Shown piece by piece: positions 26,591-35,449 of a stretch of DNA of 64,000 nucleotides. The notes below the pieces were generated by a model, which was not told the DNA's origin, did not search any database, and saw only the letters and a list, made by a program, of their open reading frames with translations. Position numbers and translations under genes: made by a program. This stretch comes from an uncultured Christensenella sp. (lineage in GTDB: Bacteria > Bacillota > Clostridia > Christensenellales > UBA3700). The first letter of the stretch is position 1; every line of letters begins with the position of its first letter. Location: NCBI GenBank assembly GCA_949290515.1, contig CASERZ010000002.1:1-64000 (forward strand), given 5' to 3'.

Positions 26591-28078
26591 TTATTTGCGG
26601 GTGTACTTCAAAACTTCTTCGGCAATCTTGGATTTGTCGATTACGTTAGTAAATCTGACTTCTCTCTTGTCGAGGTCCTTCAAAGGCTCGGGGACGTCCT
26701 CACCGGTAAACGACGCAAGTTTTCGGGTAGCCTTTTGCGCGTCTTCTATACGCTCGCCCGCAACTGCTTCGTATACGTCGCAAGGGAACTTGTAGGCGTT
26801 TGCGGTAGAAACCACCACAGAGGGGGTATCCTCATCGCCGGTAGCCTCGCAATAATCGTCATACACGCTCATAGCGACAGCAGTATGAGTATCCATAAGA
26901 TAGTCGTAAGCTTCCAGACAATTGTCGATGACTTCTTTGGTATCCTCTTCGGTCGCGAAACCTACTGCGAAGATTTTCTTAAGCTCATTGAGCTCTTCTT
27001 TGCTTACAGAATATTTTCCGTCCTTTTTGAGCGCGTCCATTCTCTCTGCCATAAGCTTGTCGTTTCTGCCCGAAAATTCGAAAAGAAGTCTTTCGAGGTT
27101 GGAGGATATGAGAATGTCCATAGAAGGGCTCATAGTCTTGTGGAATTGACGGTGAATATCGTAAGTACCCGTCGTGAAGAAATCGGTAAGTACGTTGTTG
27201 ACGTTGGAAGCGCAAATGAGTTTGTTTACGCCCACGCCCATAAGCGACGCGTAGTATGCGGCAAGGATATTGCCGAAGTTACCGCTGGGTACGCAGAAGT
27301 TGACTTTATCTCCGAGCTTGATTTTGCCCGAAGCTATAAGGTCGCAATAGGACGATACGTAATAAGCTATCTGAGGCGCAAGTCTGCCCCAGTTGATGGA
27401 GTTAGCGGACGAAAGCTTGTATCCGTCGGCAAGAAGTCGAGCCTGTATATCCTTATCGTTGAATATCTTCTTGACTGCAGACTGAGCGTCGTCGAAGTTA
27501 CCGTCGATAGCGCATACGTAGACGTTGCTTCCCTGCTGCGTCATCATCTGAAGTTTCTGCATATCGGATACGCCCTCGGAAGGATAGAATACTATGATAT
27601 CCGTACCCTCTACGTCCTTAAATCCTTCGAGCGCGGCTTTGCCGGTATCTCCCGAAGTAGCTACTAGAATAAGAGTTTTGCTGTCCTCTCCCGTCTTTCT
27701 TCTTGCCGCAGACAAAAGATGAGGCAACATAGTGAGTGCCATATCCTTGAATGCGCACGTAGGTCCGTGCCACAGCTCGAGCACATAAAGGTCTTCGTCT
27801 ACGTTTACAAGCGGACAGGGGTCGTCTCCGTAAAATCTCGAATAAGCCTTTGTAGAGTAATCGAGAAGTTCTTCGTACGTGTAGTCCTCGAGATAGAGCG
27901 AAAGCACTTTAGCCGCTCTTTCGGGATAGCTCATAGCGGTAAGCTCTTCGAAGTCCTTTGCCGAAAGCTTAGGGAAAGTTTCGGGAACGAAAAGTCCGCC
28001 GTCTTTGGAAAGTCCGCTGACGATAGCCTCGGCGGAAGTTACTTTGATGGATTTGTTTCTGGTACTGATATATTTCAT
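26591..28078 (-). CDS. thrC: Threonine synthase
   Basis: PLP-dependent fold type II enzyme converting O-phosphohomoserine to threonine. 495 aa, the long form found in many Bacillota and yeast. The PLP lysine is K111 in GPTCAFKDMAL; the phosphate-binding loop is ATSGDTGKAAL; the N-terminal YISTRNKS...DGGLFVPE block is typical. GGAGAGG lies 4 bases before the ATG. thrA/thrB are not adjacent. The leader (28079-28224) shows no amino-acid-specific riboswitch that I can identify; a hairpin at 28170-28190 (ATCTTTATCC/GGATAAGAT) may instead be the weak terminator of prfA. Confidence 0.96.
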   Translation of the reverse strand: MKYISTRNKSIKVTSAEAIVSGLSKDGGLFVPETFPKLSAKDFEELTAMSYPERAAKVLSLYLEDYTYEELLDYSTKAYSRFYGDDPCPLVNVDEDLYVLELWHGPTCAFKDMALTMLPHLLSAARRKTGEDSKTLILVATSGDTGKAALEGFKDVEGTDIIVFYPSEGVSDMQKLQMMTQQGSNVYVCAIDGNFDDAQSAVKKIFNDKDIQARLLADGYKLSSANSINWGRLAPQIAYYVSSYCDLIASGKIKLGDKVNFCVPSGNFGNILAAYYASLMGVGVNKLICASNVNNVLTDFFTTGTYDIHRQFHKTMSPSMDILISSNLERLLFEFSGRNDKLMAERMDALKKDGKYSVSKEELNELKKIFAVGFATEEDTKEVIDNCLEAYDYLMDTHTAVAMSVYDDYCEATGDEDTPSVVVSTANAYKFPCDVYEAVAGERIEDAQKATRKLASFTGEDVPEPLKDLDKREVRFTNVIDKSKIAEEVLKYTRK

Positions 28079-28224
28079 AGTCCTCTCCGATTGTTTTGTC
28101 GGTAAATTTTTATCCGTTTTGTTTTGTTTGTTTTTTAACTTATGAGAATTTTACGCTTAGAAAATCCTATCTTTATCCTGCGGATAAGATTTGGAATAAA
28201 TATTGTGTTTTTGCGCAAATATTC

Positions 28225-29295
28225 TCAGTTATCGAGTTTCGAAAGCAAAGCGTTTTGATTTGCGAGCTGCAATGCCTCGAGCATTTCGAGTATATCTCCG
28301 TCCATAAAGTTGTCGAGATTGTACATCGTATAACCTATTCTGTGGTCAGTCACGCGGTTTTGAGGAAAGTTGTAGGTACGTATTTTTTCCGACCTGTCGC
28401 CGCTTCCTATCTGCGTTTTTCTGTTGGCGGCGTATTCGCTTTCCGCTTTCTGAGAATAGTAGTCGTACAGTCTCGATTTGAGTACGTTCATAGCCTGTTC
28501 TCTGTTTTTAATCTGCGAACGCTCGTCCTGCGACGCTACGACTATACCCGTAGGCAAGTGCGTAATTCTGACCGCGCTTTCCGTCTTATTGACGTGCTGT
28601 CCGCCCGCACCGCTCGAACGGTAAGTGTCTATCTTGAGGTCCTTTTCGGCAATCTCTATCTGCACGTCGGGCGCTTCGGGAAGTATTGCAACCGTAGCCG
28701 TAGAAGTATGCACTCTGCCTTGCGACTCCGTTTCGGGTACACGTTGTACGCGGTGAACTCCGCTCTCGTATTTGAGTTTTGCATACGCGCCCTTGCCGCT
28801 AATCATAAACACAACTTCCTTTGCTCCGCCGAGTTCGGTATAGTTCATATCTATTTCTTTGATTTTCCAGCGCATACGCTCTGCAAAACGCATATACATC
28901 CTCACGAGTTCGGCACCGAAAAGTCCGCCTTCTTCGCCGCCTGCTCCCGCTCTGACTTCGACTATTACGTTGTTGTCGTCGTTGGGGTCTACGGGCAAAA
29001 GCGAAACTTTGAGTTCGTGCACGAGATTTTCGCTTTCTTTCTGCGCTGAGTGCAGCTCCTCTTTTGCAAGCTGAGTCATATCCTCGTCGCTGCCGTCGCT
29101 TATTATTTCCTTGCACTCCTCTATATTTTTCTGCAAATCGAGATACTTTTTGTAAAGTTCTATAGTGCCCTGCATCTGAGAGTGCTCTTTGACGAGCTGC
29201 TGCCACTTATCTCTGTCCGCGATAACATCGGGGTCGGAGATGAGCGCGGTAAGCTCTTCAAAGCGTTTTAACATCCATTCTAGCTTTTCAAACAT
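28225..29295 (-). CDS. prfA: Peptide chain release factor 1
   Basis: RF1 releases the nascent chain at UAA and UAG. 356 aa. The codon-recognition tripeptide is PET (187-189, PxT of RF1, not SPF of RF2) and the catalytic GGQ is at 231-233 in [16 protein letters not shown]. The Gln is the target of PrmC, whose domain is encoded immediately upstream on the same strand in the fusion gene. Shine-Dalgarno GGAAA is about 12 bases from the ATG, a rather long spacing. Confidence 0.97.
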   Translation of the reverse strand: MFEKLEWMLKRFEELTALISDPDVIADRDKWQQLVKEHSQMQGTIELYKKYLDLQKNIEECKEIISDGSDEDMTQLAKEELHSAQKESENLVHELKVSLLPVDPNDDNNVIVEVRAGAGGEEGGLFGAELVRMYMRFAERMRWKIKEIDMNYTELGGAKEVVFMISGKGAYAKLKYESGVHRVQRVPETESQGRVHTSTATVAILPEAPDVQIEIAEKDLKIDTYRSSGAGGQHVNKTESAVRITHLPTGIVVASQDERSQIKNREQAMNVLKSRLYDYYSQKAESEYAANRKTQIGSGDRSEKIRTYNFPQNRVTDHRIGYTMYNLDNFMDGDILEMLEALQLANQNALLSKLDN

Positions 29296-29405
29296 ACAAA
29301 TTTCAATTTCCTGTGTTTTGTCTTTTTATACTGAATACGCTTTCGCGTCTTGCTGTCGGGTTATTAAATGTTGTTACAGGTCAAAACCTATAACAAACAT
29401 ATTTA

Positions 29406-31376
29406 TCAGAGCGCAATTTCGCTTCTGCCGTCCGTAGAAGGAGCGTCGCGTTTTACGCCTAAGACTATTCTGTCCACGCCCTCCAAATCTTTAATGACTC
29501 TGCAATCGAATTTCTCCGCAAGCATCAAACTCACTTCTTCCGTCTGTCCCTGTCCGCATTCGAGCGCGAGCAAACCTCCTTCCTCGAGATAATCTGCCGC
29601 CTTGAAGGCAAATATTCTGTAAAAGTCAAGTCCGTCCTCTCCGCCGTCGAGCGCACAGTGAGGGTCGTAGTCCTTGACCTCTCTGTCAAGCTTGTGAATA
29701 TCTTTTGTACGGATATAAGGAGGATTGGATACTATTATACCGTATTTGCCCTCTACAGCTTCAAACATATCGCTTAAGATAAATTCTATTCTGTCCGCTA
29801 CACCGTTGATTTGGGCGTTTTCTTTTGCCGTAGCAAGAGCTTTTTCGCTGACGTCGCTTGCAACAACCGAGCAGTTTGTCTTCTTAGCGAGTACAATGGC
29901 AATACAGCCGCTTCCCGTACACATATCCAGAATTTTTCCGCTCTTAGGCGCACGCTTTATCACTTCGTCGACAAGTCCTTCCGTCTCGGGACGGGGGCAA
30001 AGCACGTCAGGCGTAACCTTGATATCGCAACCGTAAAAATCCACCTTGCCGAAAACTCTCCACAAAGGCATACCCTCAGCGCGTTTTTTAGCGTACTCGA
30101 TTATCTTTTCGTACTGCACTTGAGTGATATATTCGTAAGGATTGCTCTCTGTCTTTTCGTCTTGCTGAGTGCTTTCGCTACTCTCGCTCTGGACTTTATT
30201 GTCTGAGCCCTTTACTTTTTTATCGTCTTTCTTTACTTTCTCAGGCTCTTTGGGAAGTTCGCTCCTCTTTGCGCCCAGCACTTCGCAGAATATCCAGTCG
30301 ATATCGCTTGCGTCTGCTTTTCTCAGCATATTCTCGACGTCCTTGCGCACTTTGAAATAAGGCTTTTTGGTGTCAAACCTCATCTCGGGCACGTTAGGGT
30401 CGGCGTCCATTGCCATTACTGTCTTGAACGCAGTGATTGCACACTCGACCATATCGTCGTCGGGTTGTTTTGTGGTCAGCTTCTGAAGCGCAAGTCCGGG
30501 GGCTTTGAGAATGCGTACGAACCAGTTGTCGTACTTGGCCATTCCCTTGAGCATCTCATAGCTGATACCCATTATCACGGGAAGCAAAACAATTCTCGAA
30601 GCAAATAGTATGACCTCTTTCCACGCGCCCAAAGGCTCCATATAAGGCTCGAATATTCCTACTATCGAAAACACGAAAATGCTCACGAGCATTATTATAA
30701 ACATAAACGTCGTACCGCATCTGTCGTGTACCGTAGTCATTTTTTGTACGTTTTCCACGGTGAGTTCGAGGTCGTTTTCATACGCGCTTATAGTTTTGTG
30801 TTCGGCTCCGTGATACATATAAGTACGCTTGACCGTCTTCATCAGAGTGGTAGCCCAAATATACAAAACAAATATGATTATTCTCAATATGCCCTCGCCT
30901 ATCGCGTAAAGCACAGTCACGTACCACAGCGAATTAGCCTCTGCACCGCAGTATTTTGCGACAAGAGCTTTTATGCCCGTAAGAATACCCAAAGGCAAGA
31001 AGAAAAAGAGTCCGAGCGCGAGAGCAACACCGATAATTACGGCAAACACCATCATCACGTCGTAGACGTTGATTTTGAGTTTTTGCGCGCACCATTTTTC
31101 GAATTTACCGGGTTCCTCGTCTCCGCCGAACACCTCTCCAGAACGCATAAGAGTGCGCATACCTAAAGCCATCGTCGAGAAAAAGTTGAGCACTCCGCGC
31201 ACGAAAGGCGTGCGGTATGCTTTGGGTTTTTCTTCTATAGGCGTGATATATCTGCTTTCGACGACGATTTTTCCGCTTTCGTCTCTGACCGCCGTAGCGA
31301 TAGAGCGTTCGCCCTTCATCATTACGCCTTCTATAACAGCCTGTCCGCCGATTTTTGAGCTTCTTTTTCTAGCCAT
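29406..31376 (-). CDS. prmC: DUF1385 membrane protein fused to release-factor glutamine methyltransferase PrmC
   Basis: One 656-aa frame joins two genes that usually stand side by side. Residues ~1-310 are DUF1385: GGQAVIEGVMMKG near the start, YHGAEHKTISAYE, and about five membrane helices. Residues ~335-375 and 420-656 are PrmC: KDVENMLRKADASDIDWIFCEVLG, then RPETEGLVDEV, the SAM motif DMCTGSGCIAIVLA and the catalytic NPPY (551-554). A Lys/Ser/Glu-rich linker (~380-420) splits the PrmC N-terminal helical domain. PrmC methylates the GGQ glutamine of RF1/RF2, and prfA lies just downstream. Start at 31376 rather than 13 codons upstream because AGGTGAG precedes it. The fusion would tether PrmC to the membrane. 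Confidence 0.88.
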   Translation of the reverse strand: MARKRSSKIGGQAVIEGVMMKGERSIATAVRDESGKIVVESRYITPIEEKPKAYRTPFVRGVLNFFSTMALGMRTLMRSGEVFGGDEEPGKFEKWCAQKLKINVYDVMMVFAVIIGVALALGLFFFLPLGILTGIKALVAKYCGAEANSLWYVTVLYAIGEGILRIIIFVLYIWATTLMKTVKRTYMYHGAEHKTISAYENDLELTVENVQKMTTVHDRCGTTFMFIIMLVSIFVFSIVGIFEPYMEPLGAWKEVILFASRIVLLPVIMGISYEMLKGMAKYDNWFVRILKAPGLALQKLTTKQPDDDMVECAITAFKTVMAMDADPNVPEMRFDTKKPYFKVRKDVENMLRKADASDIDWIFCEVLGAKRSELPKEPEKVKKDDKKVKGSDNKVQSESSESTQQDEKTESNPYEYITQVQYEKIIEYAKKRAEGMPLWRVFGKVDFYGCDIKVTPDVLCPRPETEGLVDEVIKRAPKSGKILDMCTGSGCIAIVLAKKTNCSVVASDVSEKALATAKENAQINGVADRIEFILSDMFEAVEGKYGIIVSNPPYIRTKDIHKLDREVKDYDPHCALDGGEDGLDFYRIFAFKAADYLEEGGLLALECGQGQTEEVSLMLAEKFDCRVIKDLEGVDRIVLGVKRDAPSTDGRSEIAL

Positions 31377-31623
31377 ACTCACCTGAACAAATATTAAGAT
31401 AATCGTTTTGTACAATTATGCTTTGTACAATTATACTATGATTTTTTAAAATTGTCTATTAATTATTGCGCCTTTAAAATAATATAAAATAATTTTAACA
31501 AAAATTTACCTCGGTTTTATTCAGTTTTTTCTCTTTTCAGTCTTACCGAAATACTTATTGATATATGCCGAAAATTCGCGCCTTTCTAACAAGCTTACGT
31601 CTCAAATAAAAGCCGCACTTTGG

Positions 31624-31658
31624 CGCAAAATAAAAAACAGGGGTATAAATACCCCTGT
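31624..31658 (-). terminator. rpmE terminator
   Basis: ACAGGGGTA (31637-31645) and TACCCCTGT (31650-31658) form a 9-bp stem; the minus strand then reads TTTTTTATTTTG. It separates rpmE from the DUF1385-PrmC gene. Confidence 0.85.
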
Positions 31659-31689
31659 CGCAACGTCCGATCCGATATACGACGAGTTC

Positions 31690-31893
31690 TTACAAGCTGT
31701 AACGCTTCTTGAACTTATCTACTCTACCGCCGGTATCTACGAGTTTTTGCTTGCCCGTATAGTAAGGATGGCACTTGCTGCATACTTCGACTTTGATAGT
31801 GTCTCCTTCCTTGGTAGAACCGCATACGAAACTTGCGCCGCAAGCGCAAACTACAGTAACGTCATGATAATTAGGCTGGATATTCTCGTTCAT
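31690..31893 (-). CDS. rpmE: 50S ribosomal protein L31 (zinc-binding form)
   Basis: L31, 67 aa, at the central protuberance of the 50S subunit. This is the C+ (zinc-binding) form: cysteines in VVCACG, FVCGS and [13 protein letters not shown]. It starts [14 protein letters not shown] as usual, with AGGTGAGG upstream of the ATG. It has its own promoter and terminator. The order rpmE, DUF1385, prmC, prfA is common in Clostridia. Confidence 0.97.
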   Translation of the reverse strand: MNENIQPNYHDVTVVCACGASFVCGSTKEGDTIKVEVCSKCHPYYTGKQKLVDTGGRVDKFKKRYSL

Positions 31894-31926
31894 ATTATCA
31901 CCTCACCTGGAATTGTTTACTCAATG

Positions 31927-31955
31927 ATTATACCCGTAATCTTTTTATAAGTCAA
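31927..31955 (-). promoter_or_regulatory. Sigma-A promoter for rpmE
   Basis: Minus-strand TTGACT (31950-31955), 17-bp spacer, TATAAT (31927-31932), giving a ~30-base leader. Confidence 0.8.
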
Positions 31956-31984
31956 GCAGAATTACAAGTATTTTTCAATATTTT

Positions 31985-32100
31985 TCTCGGCGGGTCGACC
32001 GCCCGTCTTTAATAACGCGAGAATAACGCAAGCGCGGCGCAGTAGGTATAACAAGCGCTCCGCAGTAGGCGCAAAAGGTGCGCGACGCGCGTGCTTATTC
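31985..32100. repeat. GC-rich repeat island with imperfect inverted arms
   Basis: A GC-rich patch in an otherwise AT-rich 430-base gap between rpmE and the dehydrogenase-like gene. Arms GAATAACGCAAGCGCG (32021-) and the complement of the run ending GTGCTTATTC (32100) pair imperfectly, and CGCAGTAGG occurs twice within. A GGCGG/CCGCC hairpin stands at the left. It does not share the AATACTTG core of the other palindromes. Nature unknown. Confidence 0.45.
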
Positions 32101-32269
32101 TTAAATTTACCTCAATGAAATGACGTCGAAAAATTAAAAAATATATCATTAACGATTATAAAAAACATTAAAACAGTATTAAAAATTTATTGATTTTTTG
32201 CGATTTTTGCTTGCGGGTGTCGATTTAATGAATTACGGCTTAATTTTTCAACTTCGTTGCCTTTCCCGC

Positions 32270-32298
32270 TTGCACAATCGTATAAACTGTGTTATAAT
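32270..32298 (+). promoter_or_regulatory. Sigma-A promoter for the dehydrogenase-like gene
   Basis: TTGCAC (32270-32275), 17-bp spacer, TATAAT (32293-32298). It fixes the gene start at 32327, because the longer open frame begins upstream of this promoter. Confidence 0.8.
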
Positions 32299-32326
32299 CT
32301 TGTTACTTGTTGAATTAAGAGGGTGT

Positions 32327-33301
32327 ATGAAATCATACAAAATTATCAAAAATTTTACTATCGAAGCCCAATCCGAGGACAATTCCCAACCTCCTAAGGA
32401 CTGCGCCAAGGTAAAAATCATCCGCGCTTCTCTCTGCCCCAGCGACATCGCAGTCTTTCAGGGCAAAGCCGAAGGCGTAAAATTCCCTATAGTCCCCTGC
32501 CGTATAGCAGTAGGTCTTGTCAGCGAAAGCGAAGACATCACTCTGCGCAAGGGACAGAGAGTTATGCTCTCCCCCTATACGCGATACGAAAACGGTACCT
32601 ACCGTATCCACGGTCTTAAGGAAAACGGCTATCTCGGAGACTACGTTTACGTCCCTTATCAGAACGTATATACCATTCCCGACGGCATAGCAGACAACGC
32701 AGTACCTTTTATCGAGGATATAGCAGTCGCACTCAACGTAATCGAAAAACTCGACGTAGACAAAACTCAGTACGTTATGCTCTACGGCTGTACCTCTGTA
32801 AATATGATTATCGCGCAGTTGTGCATATACTATCAGGCAATACCCGTTATCGTAGATAACGACAACGAGCGTCTTGCTGTTGCTCAGGAACAGGGAATTT
32901 ACTACTGCATCAACTACGCCGAAGAAGAAGTATTGCAGAAAATCAAGGAAATCACGAGCGGTAAACTCGTAGAATATCTCATACTCGACAGCGATATTTG
33001 CGACGAAATCGGCAGAATGCTTCACTACGTGCGCCATAGCGGAAAAGTAGCTATCGTAGGATACGATACCTCCGTACAATCACTCAAAGGAGACTTCTCC
33101 CCCGTCATCAAAAACAACCTGACCGTATACGGAATCAGCGACGGCTACGGAGAAATAGAGACGGCAATCAATATGCTGGCTACCGAAACCGTCAACGTCG
33201 ACAAACTCGTAGGAAAAATTATTAACGTCGAAGACGTTCAAAACGAGATGACGGAAATGGCAAAATCGCACAATTATTACAAGACGATAATAAAGTGCTG
33301 A
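32327..33301 (+). CDS. Zinc-type alcohol dehydrogenase-like (MDR) protein
   Basis: 324-aa medium-chain dehydrogenase/reductase. The N-terminal GroES-like domain (1-~130) has ASLCPSDIAVFQG, resembling the CxxD zinc-site start of these enzymes, and FPIVPCRIAVGLV where G-HE is normal (PGHEGVG); that catalytic His-Glu pair is missing. The Rossmann domain has VMLYGCTSVNMIIAQ instead of a canonical GxGxxG. Together these suggest a divergent, possibly non-catalytic or altered-substrate member. AGAGG precedes the ATG. Relatives in Clostridia sit in TarJ-like/sugar-alcohol dehydrogenase groups, but I cannot assign a substrate. Single-gene unit with its own promoter and terminator. Confidence 0.7.
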   Translation: MKSYKIIKNFTIEAQSEDNSQPPKDCAKVKIIRASLCPSDIAVFQGKAEGVKFPIVPCRIAVGLVSESEDITLRKGQRVMLSPYTRYENGTYRIHGLKENGYLGDYVYVPYQNVYTIPDGIADNAVPFIEDIAVALNVIEKLDVDKTQYVMLYGCTSVNMIIAQLCIYYQAIPVIVDNDNERLAVAQEQGIYYCINYAEEEVLQKIKEITSGKLVEYLILDSDICDEIGRMLHYVRHSGKVAIVGYDTSVQSLKGDFSPVIKNNLTVYGISDGYGEIETAINMLATETVNVDKLVGKIINVEDVQNEMTEMAKSHNYYKTIIKC

Positions 33302-33311
33302 TACAAAACAA

Positions 33312-33341
33312 AAAAACGAGCGGATTGACCGCTCTTTTTTA
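33312..33341. terminator. Bidirectional terminator
   Basis: GAGCGG (33318-33323) and CCGCTC (33329-33334), flanked by A7 on the left and T6 on the right, between the convergent dehydrogenase-like and murC genes. Confidence 0.85.
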
Positions 33342-33399
33342 TTTTAAGGTATTTTGGGCTAATTATCTGCCGTCGCAAGATTTTATCAACCTTATTCAA

Positions 33400-34761
33400 T
33401 CATTGTTTTTTTGCAAGTCTTTGGGCAAGAGAATATACGCTGCCCGCACCAAGCACAAGCACGACGTCTTCCTCTCCCGTATGCCGTACGATATAATCGT
33501 ACGCCTTGTCGTAATCGTCCATATACAGCGCGCATTCACCGCGCTTGTTTATATAGCACGCCAAATCCACGCCGTCAAGCCCCTGCTCCTTGTCTTCTCT
33601 TGCGGAATAGGCGGGAAGAATGAGCAGTTCGTCCGTCCAGAAAAAACAGTGTGAAAATTCTTCGAGCAAGGCTTTCGTTCGCGAATATGTATGAGGTTCG
33701 AAAACCGCGACTATACGTCCTTTGGTCATAAGTCTCAACGTATCTACCGCCGAACATATCTCGTCGGGGTGATGCGCATAATCGGCTATGATATCTGCTC
33801 CGCTTGCGCATTTGCCCATATATTCGAAGCGTCGTTCCACTCCTTTTAAGTCCGCTAAATACCTGCCCGCTTGCGCCGCGTCCTGCCACAAAATTCTGCA
33901 CACCGCAATACAAGCAAGAGCATTGAGAACGTTGTGTCTGCCGTATACTGCGAGGTTTACCTTTGCGATTGCTTCCCCTCTGAAAAGCGCGGTAAAAGAA
34001 AACCTTCCCCTCTCTTCTCTTATATCCGCGGCACAAAAATCGGATTTTTCGTCAAGTCCGAAAGTATATACTTTATCCCGTCCGTTTTCGATAGAATACA
34101 AGCCGAGAGTGCGGGCGCAATTTTCCTCTGCAAGCACCACGTGCGATTGCTCGGCAAACTGTCTAAACGCAGCATACATATCCTCTTTCGTCGGATAAGT
34201 ATCGGGATGGTCGTACGCGCTGTTGAGGATTACTCCGACAGTCGGCTCGAGAGCGAGAAAACTTCTTTTATACTCGCACGCTTCCGTAACAAACAAATCG
34301 TTGCCGTCGTCGACGTAATTTGCTTCTATACCGTTGATAATCCCGCCTACGTGTCCTCTGAAAGCCGTACCCAGATTTTTTAAAATCCAGCACAGCATAG
34401 CCGTAGTAGTGGTCTTGCCGTGACTTCCGGCAATTGCCACGCAGGCATTGCACTCTTTTGCCATAAGCGCGAGAAAAGCCTTTCTTTCCATACAGCGTAT
34501 TCTGTTGGTACGCGCAAATTTCAATTCGGGGTCGTCATCTCCTACCGCGCTCGAATATACTACGAGGTCGCATCCCGCGACGACTGAATTGTTGTGTCCG
34601 ACATATACTTTAAGCCCGCACTTGCCGAGCCTTTCGAGTGTCTTTGAATTTTCCCTGTCCGAGCCGCTTACCCACGCCCCGCTCTGACTTGCAAGCACCG
34701 CGAGAGCGGACATACTGATGCCGCCTATACCTATAAAATGTATCTTTCTGAATTCCAACAT
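33400..34761 (-). CDS. murC: UDP-N-acetylmuramate-L-alanine ligase
   Basis: MurC adds L-alanine to UDP-MurNAc in peptidoglycan precursor synthesis. 453 aa. It has the N-terminal HFIGIGGISMSALA, the ATP site GSHGKTTTT (112-120), EACEYKRSFL, NSAYDHPDTY and the C-terminal DYAHHPDEI with FEPHTYSRTK. GAGGTG lies 11 bases before the ATG. It stands alone here, away from other mur genes except an equally isolated murG 20 kb to the right, and directly follows the terminator of the phage-like operon. Confidence 0.96.
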   Translation of the reverse strand: MLEFRKIHFIGIGGISMSALAVLASQSGAWVSGSDRENSKTLERLGKCGLKVYVGHNNSVVAGCDLVVYSSAVGDDDPELKFARTNRIRCMERKAFLALMAKECNACVAIAGSHGKTTTTAMLCWILKNLGTAFRGHVGGIINGIEANYVDDGNDLFVTEACEYKRSFLALEPTVGVILNSAYDHPDTYPTKEDMYAAFRQFAEQSHVVLAEENCARTLGLYSIENGRDKVYTFGLDEKSDFCAADIREERGRFSFTALFRGEAIAKVNLAVYGRHNVLNALACIAVCRILWQDAAQAGRYLADLKGVERRFEYMGKCASGADIIADYAHHPDEICSAVDTLRLMTKGRIVAVFEPHTYSRTKALLEEFSHCFFWTDELLILPAYSAREDKEQGLDGVDLACYINKRGECALYMDDYDKAYDYIVRHTGEEDVVLVLGAGSVYSLAQRLAKKQ

Positions 34762-34825
34762 ATTCTATACTATGCACCTCATTGTCGTAATTTGAACGAT
34801 TTTGCCATTTTGTAAAAAAATCATT

Positions 34826-34862
34826 GAAAAAACCGCTCCCCCGACAAGTCGGGAAAGCGGTC
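34826..34862 (-). terminator. Terminator of the phage-like structural operon
   Basis: ACCGCT..CCCGA (34832-) pairs with TCGGG..AGCGGT (to 34861) around a CAAG loop, and on the minus strand ends GGTTTTTTC. It lies 16 bases after the last holin gene. Confidence 0.85.
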
Positions 34863-34876
34863 TTAGTCAAATAATA

Positions 34877-35206
34877 TCAAAGCGACGTATCGCAATCGCT
34901 CTTACTCTCTGCGTCTTGTCCGTCGCCGCCGTCCTCGCAAGACGGTTTCTGCTCACCGTCCGCATTATCCTGCGCGGTCGGCTGAGTTTCCTGCACAGCC
35001 TCTCCGTCTTCTTCCGCAGTCTGACTTACAACGGTTTTTGCAGAGTTCTTTTTAAGTATTCCCGTCACTGCAAGCAAGCTCAGAAACGCCATAGTTATTT
35101 CGTTGACGTAAGGCACGTCTATCTTGATGCTTATCGTCTGCAACAGTACCATTACGGCACTTGCGACGGATACCCAAAAATCGTAACTTTTTAATTTTTC
35201 TTTCAT
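34877..35206 (-). CDS. Phage holin, phi LC3-like
   Basis: 109-aa protein. MKEKLKSYDFWVSVASAVMVLLQ, a short link, then NEITMAFLSLLAVTGIL gives two membrane helices, as in the phi LC3-type holins of Bacillota phages. The C-terminal half (~55-109) is an acidic Gln/Asp/Glu-rich tail unusual for the family. Start at 35206: ATG overlaps the stop of the upstream BhlA-like gene (ATGA), so the two are coupled; the open frame upstream of it is the neighbour's shadow. Last gene of the operon. No endolysin gene follows. Confidence 0.75.
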   Translation of the reverse strand: MKEKLKSYDFWVSVASAVMVLLQTISIKIDVPYVNEITMAFLSLLAVTGILKKNSAKTVVSQTAEEDGEAVQETQPTAQDNADGEQKPSCEDGGDGQDAESKSDCDTSL

Positions 35207-35448
35207 ACGCTCTCCTTTTTGAGGGTACGTTTGCCCCTGTCGAGCACCGCCCTCATTTCCTCGTGTATTCTGTCGATGCTTTTGTTCATAGCGTTCATAT
35301 ACCCGAGGTTCTGCGACAGCTCGGCGATAGTCTTCTGATACTTCTGTTCTCTCGCTCTGCTGTCCTTGAGTTCGAATATCAACAAAAAACAAAACAACAA
35401 CGCCCATATCCCGTCGTCTATCGCAAGGTTGACTATCTTATCCCACAT
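35203..35448 (-). CDS. BhlA/UviB-like holin
   Basis: 81-aa protein with one N-terminal membrane helix (DDGIWALLFCFLLIFEL) followed by a charged coiled-coil segment, SRAREQKYQKTIAELSQNLG, the BhlA/UviB pattern. This family has holin-like, membrane-permeabilising activity in Bacillus phages. It starts one base after the coiled-coil gene ends and overlaps the next holin by 4 bp. Two different holins in tandem often act as holin/antiholin. Confidence 0.75.
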   Translation of the reverse strand: MWDKIVNLAIDDGIWALLFCFLLIFELKDSRAREQKYQKTIAELSQNLGYMNAMNKSIDRIHEEMRAVLDRGKRTLKKESV

Positions 35449-35449
35449 T

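Noticed and set aside
26555-27667. 370-codon plus-strand frame over thrC
   Set aside because: Antisense shadow of thrC; same explanation as for pckG.
28079-28224. T-box or threonine leader upstream of thrC
   Set aside because: Too short, no T-box sequence (TGGNACCGCG), and the only hairpin fits better as the end of prfA.
31558-31950. 130-codon plus-strand frame over rpmE
   Set aside because: Antisense to rpmE and crossing its terminator and promoter; not a gene.
31985-32100. Possible tRNA or known structured RNA
   Set aside because: No cloverleaf, no TTCNANNC T-loop or CCA end; only imperfect inverted arms are present.
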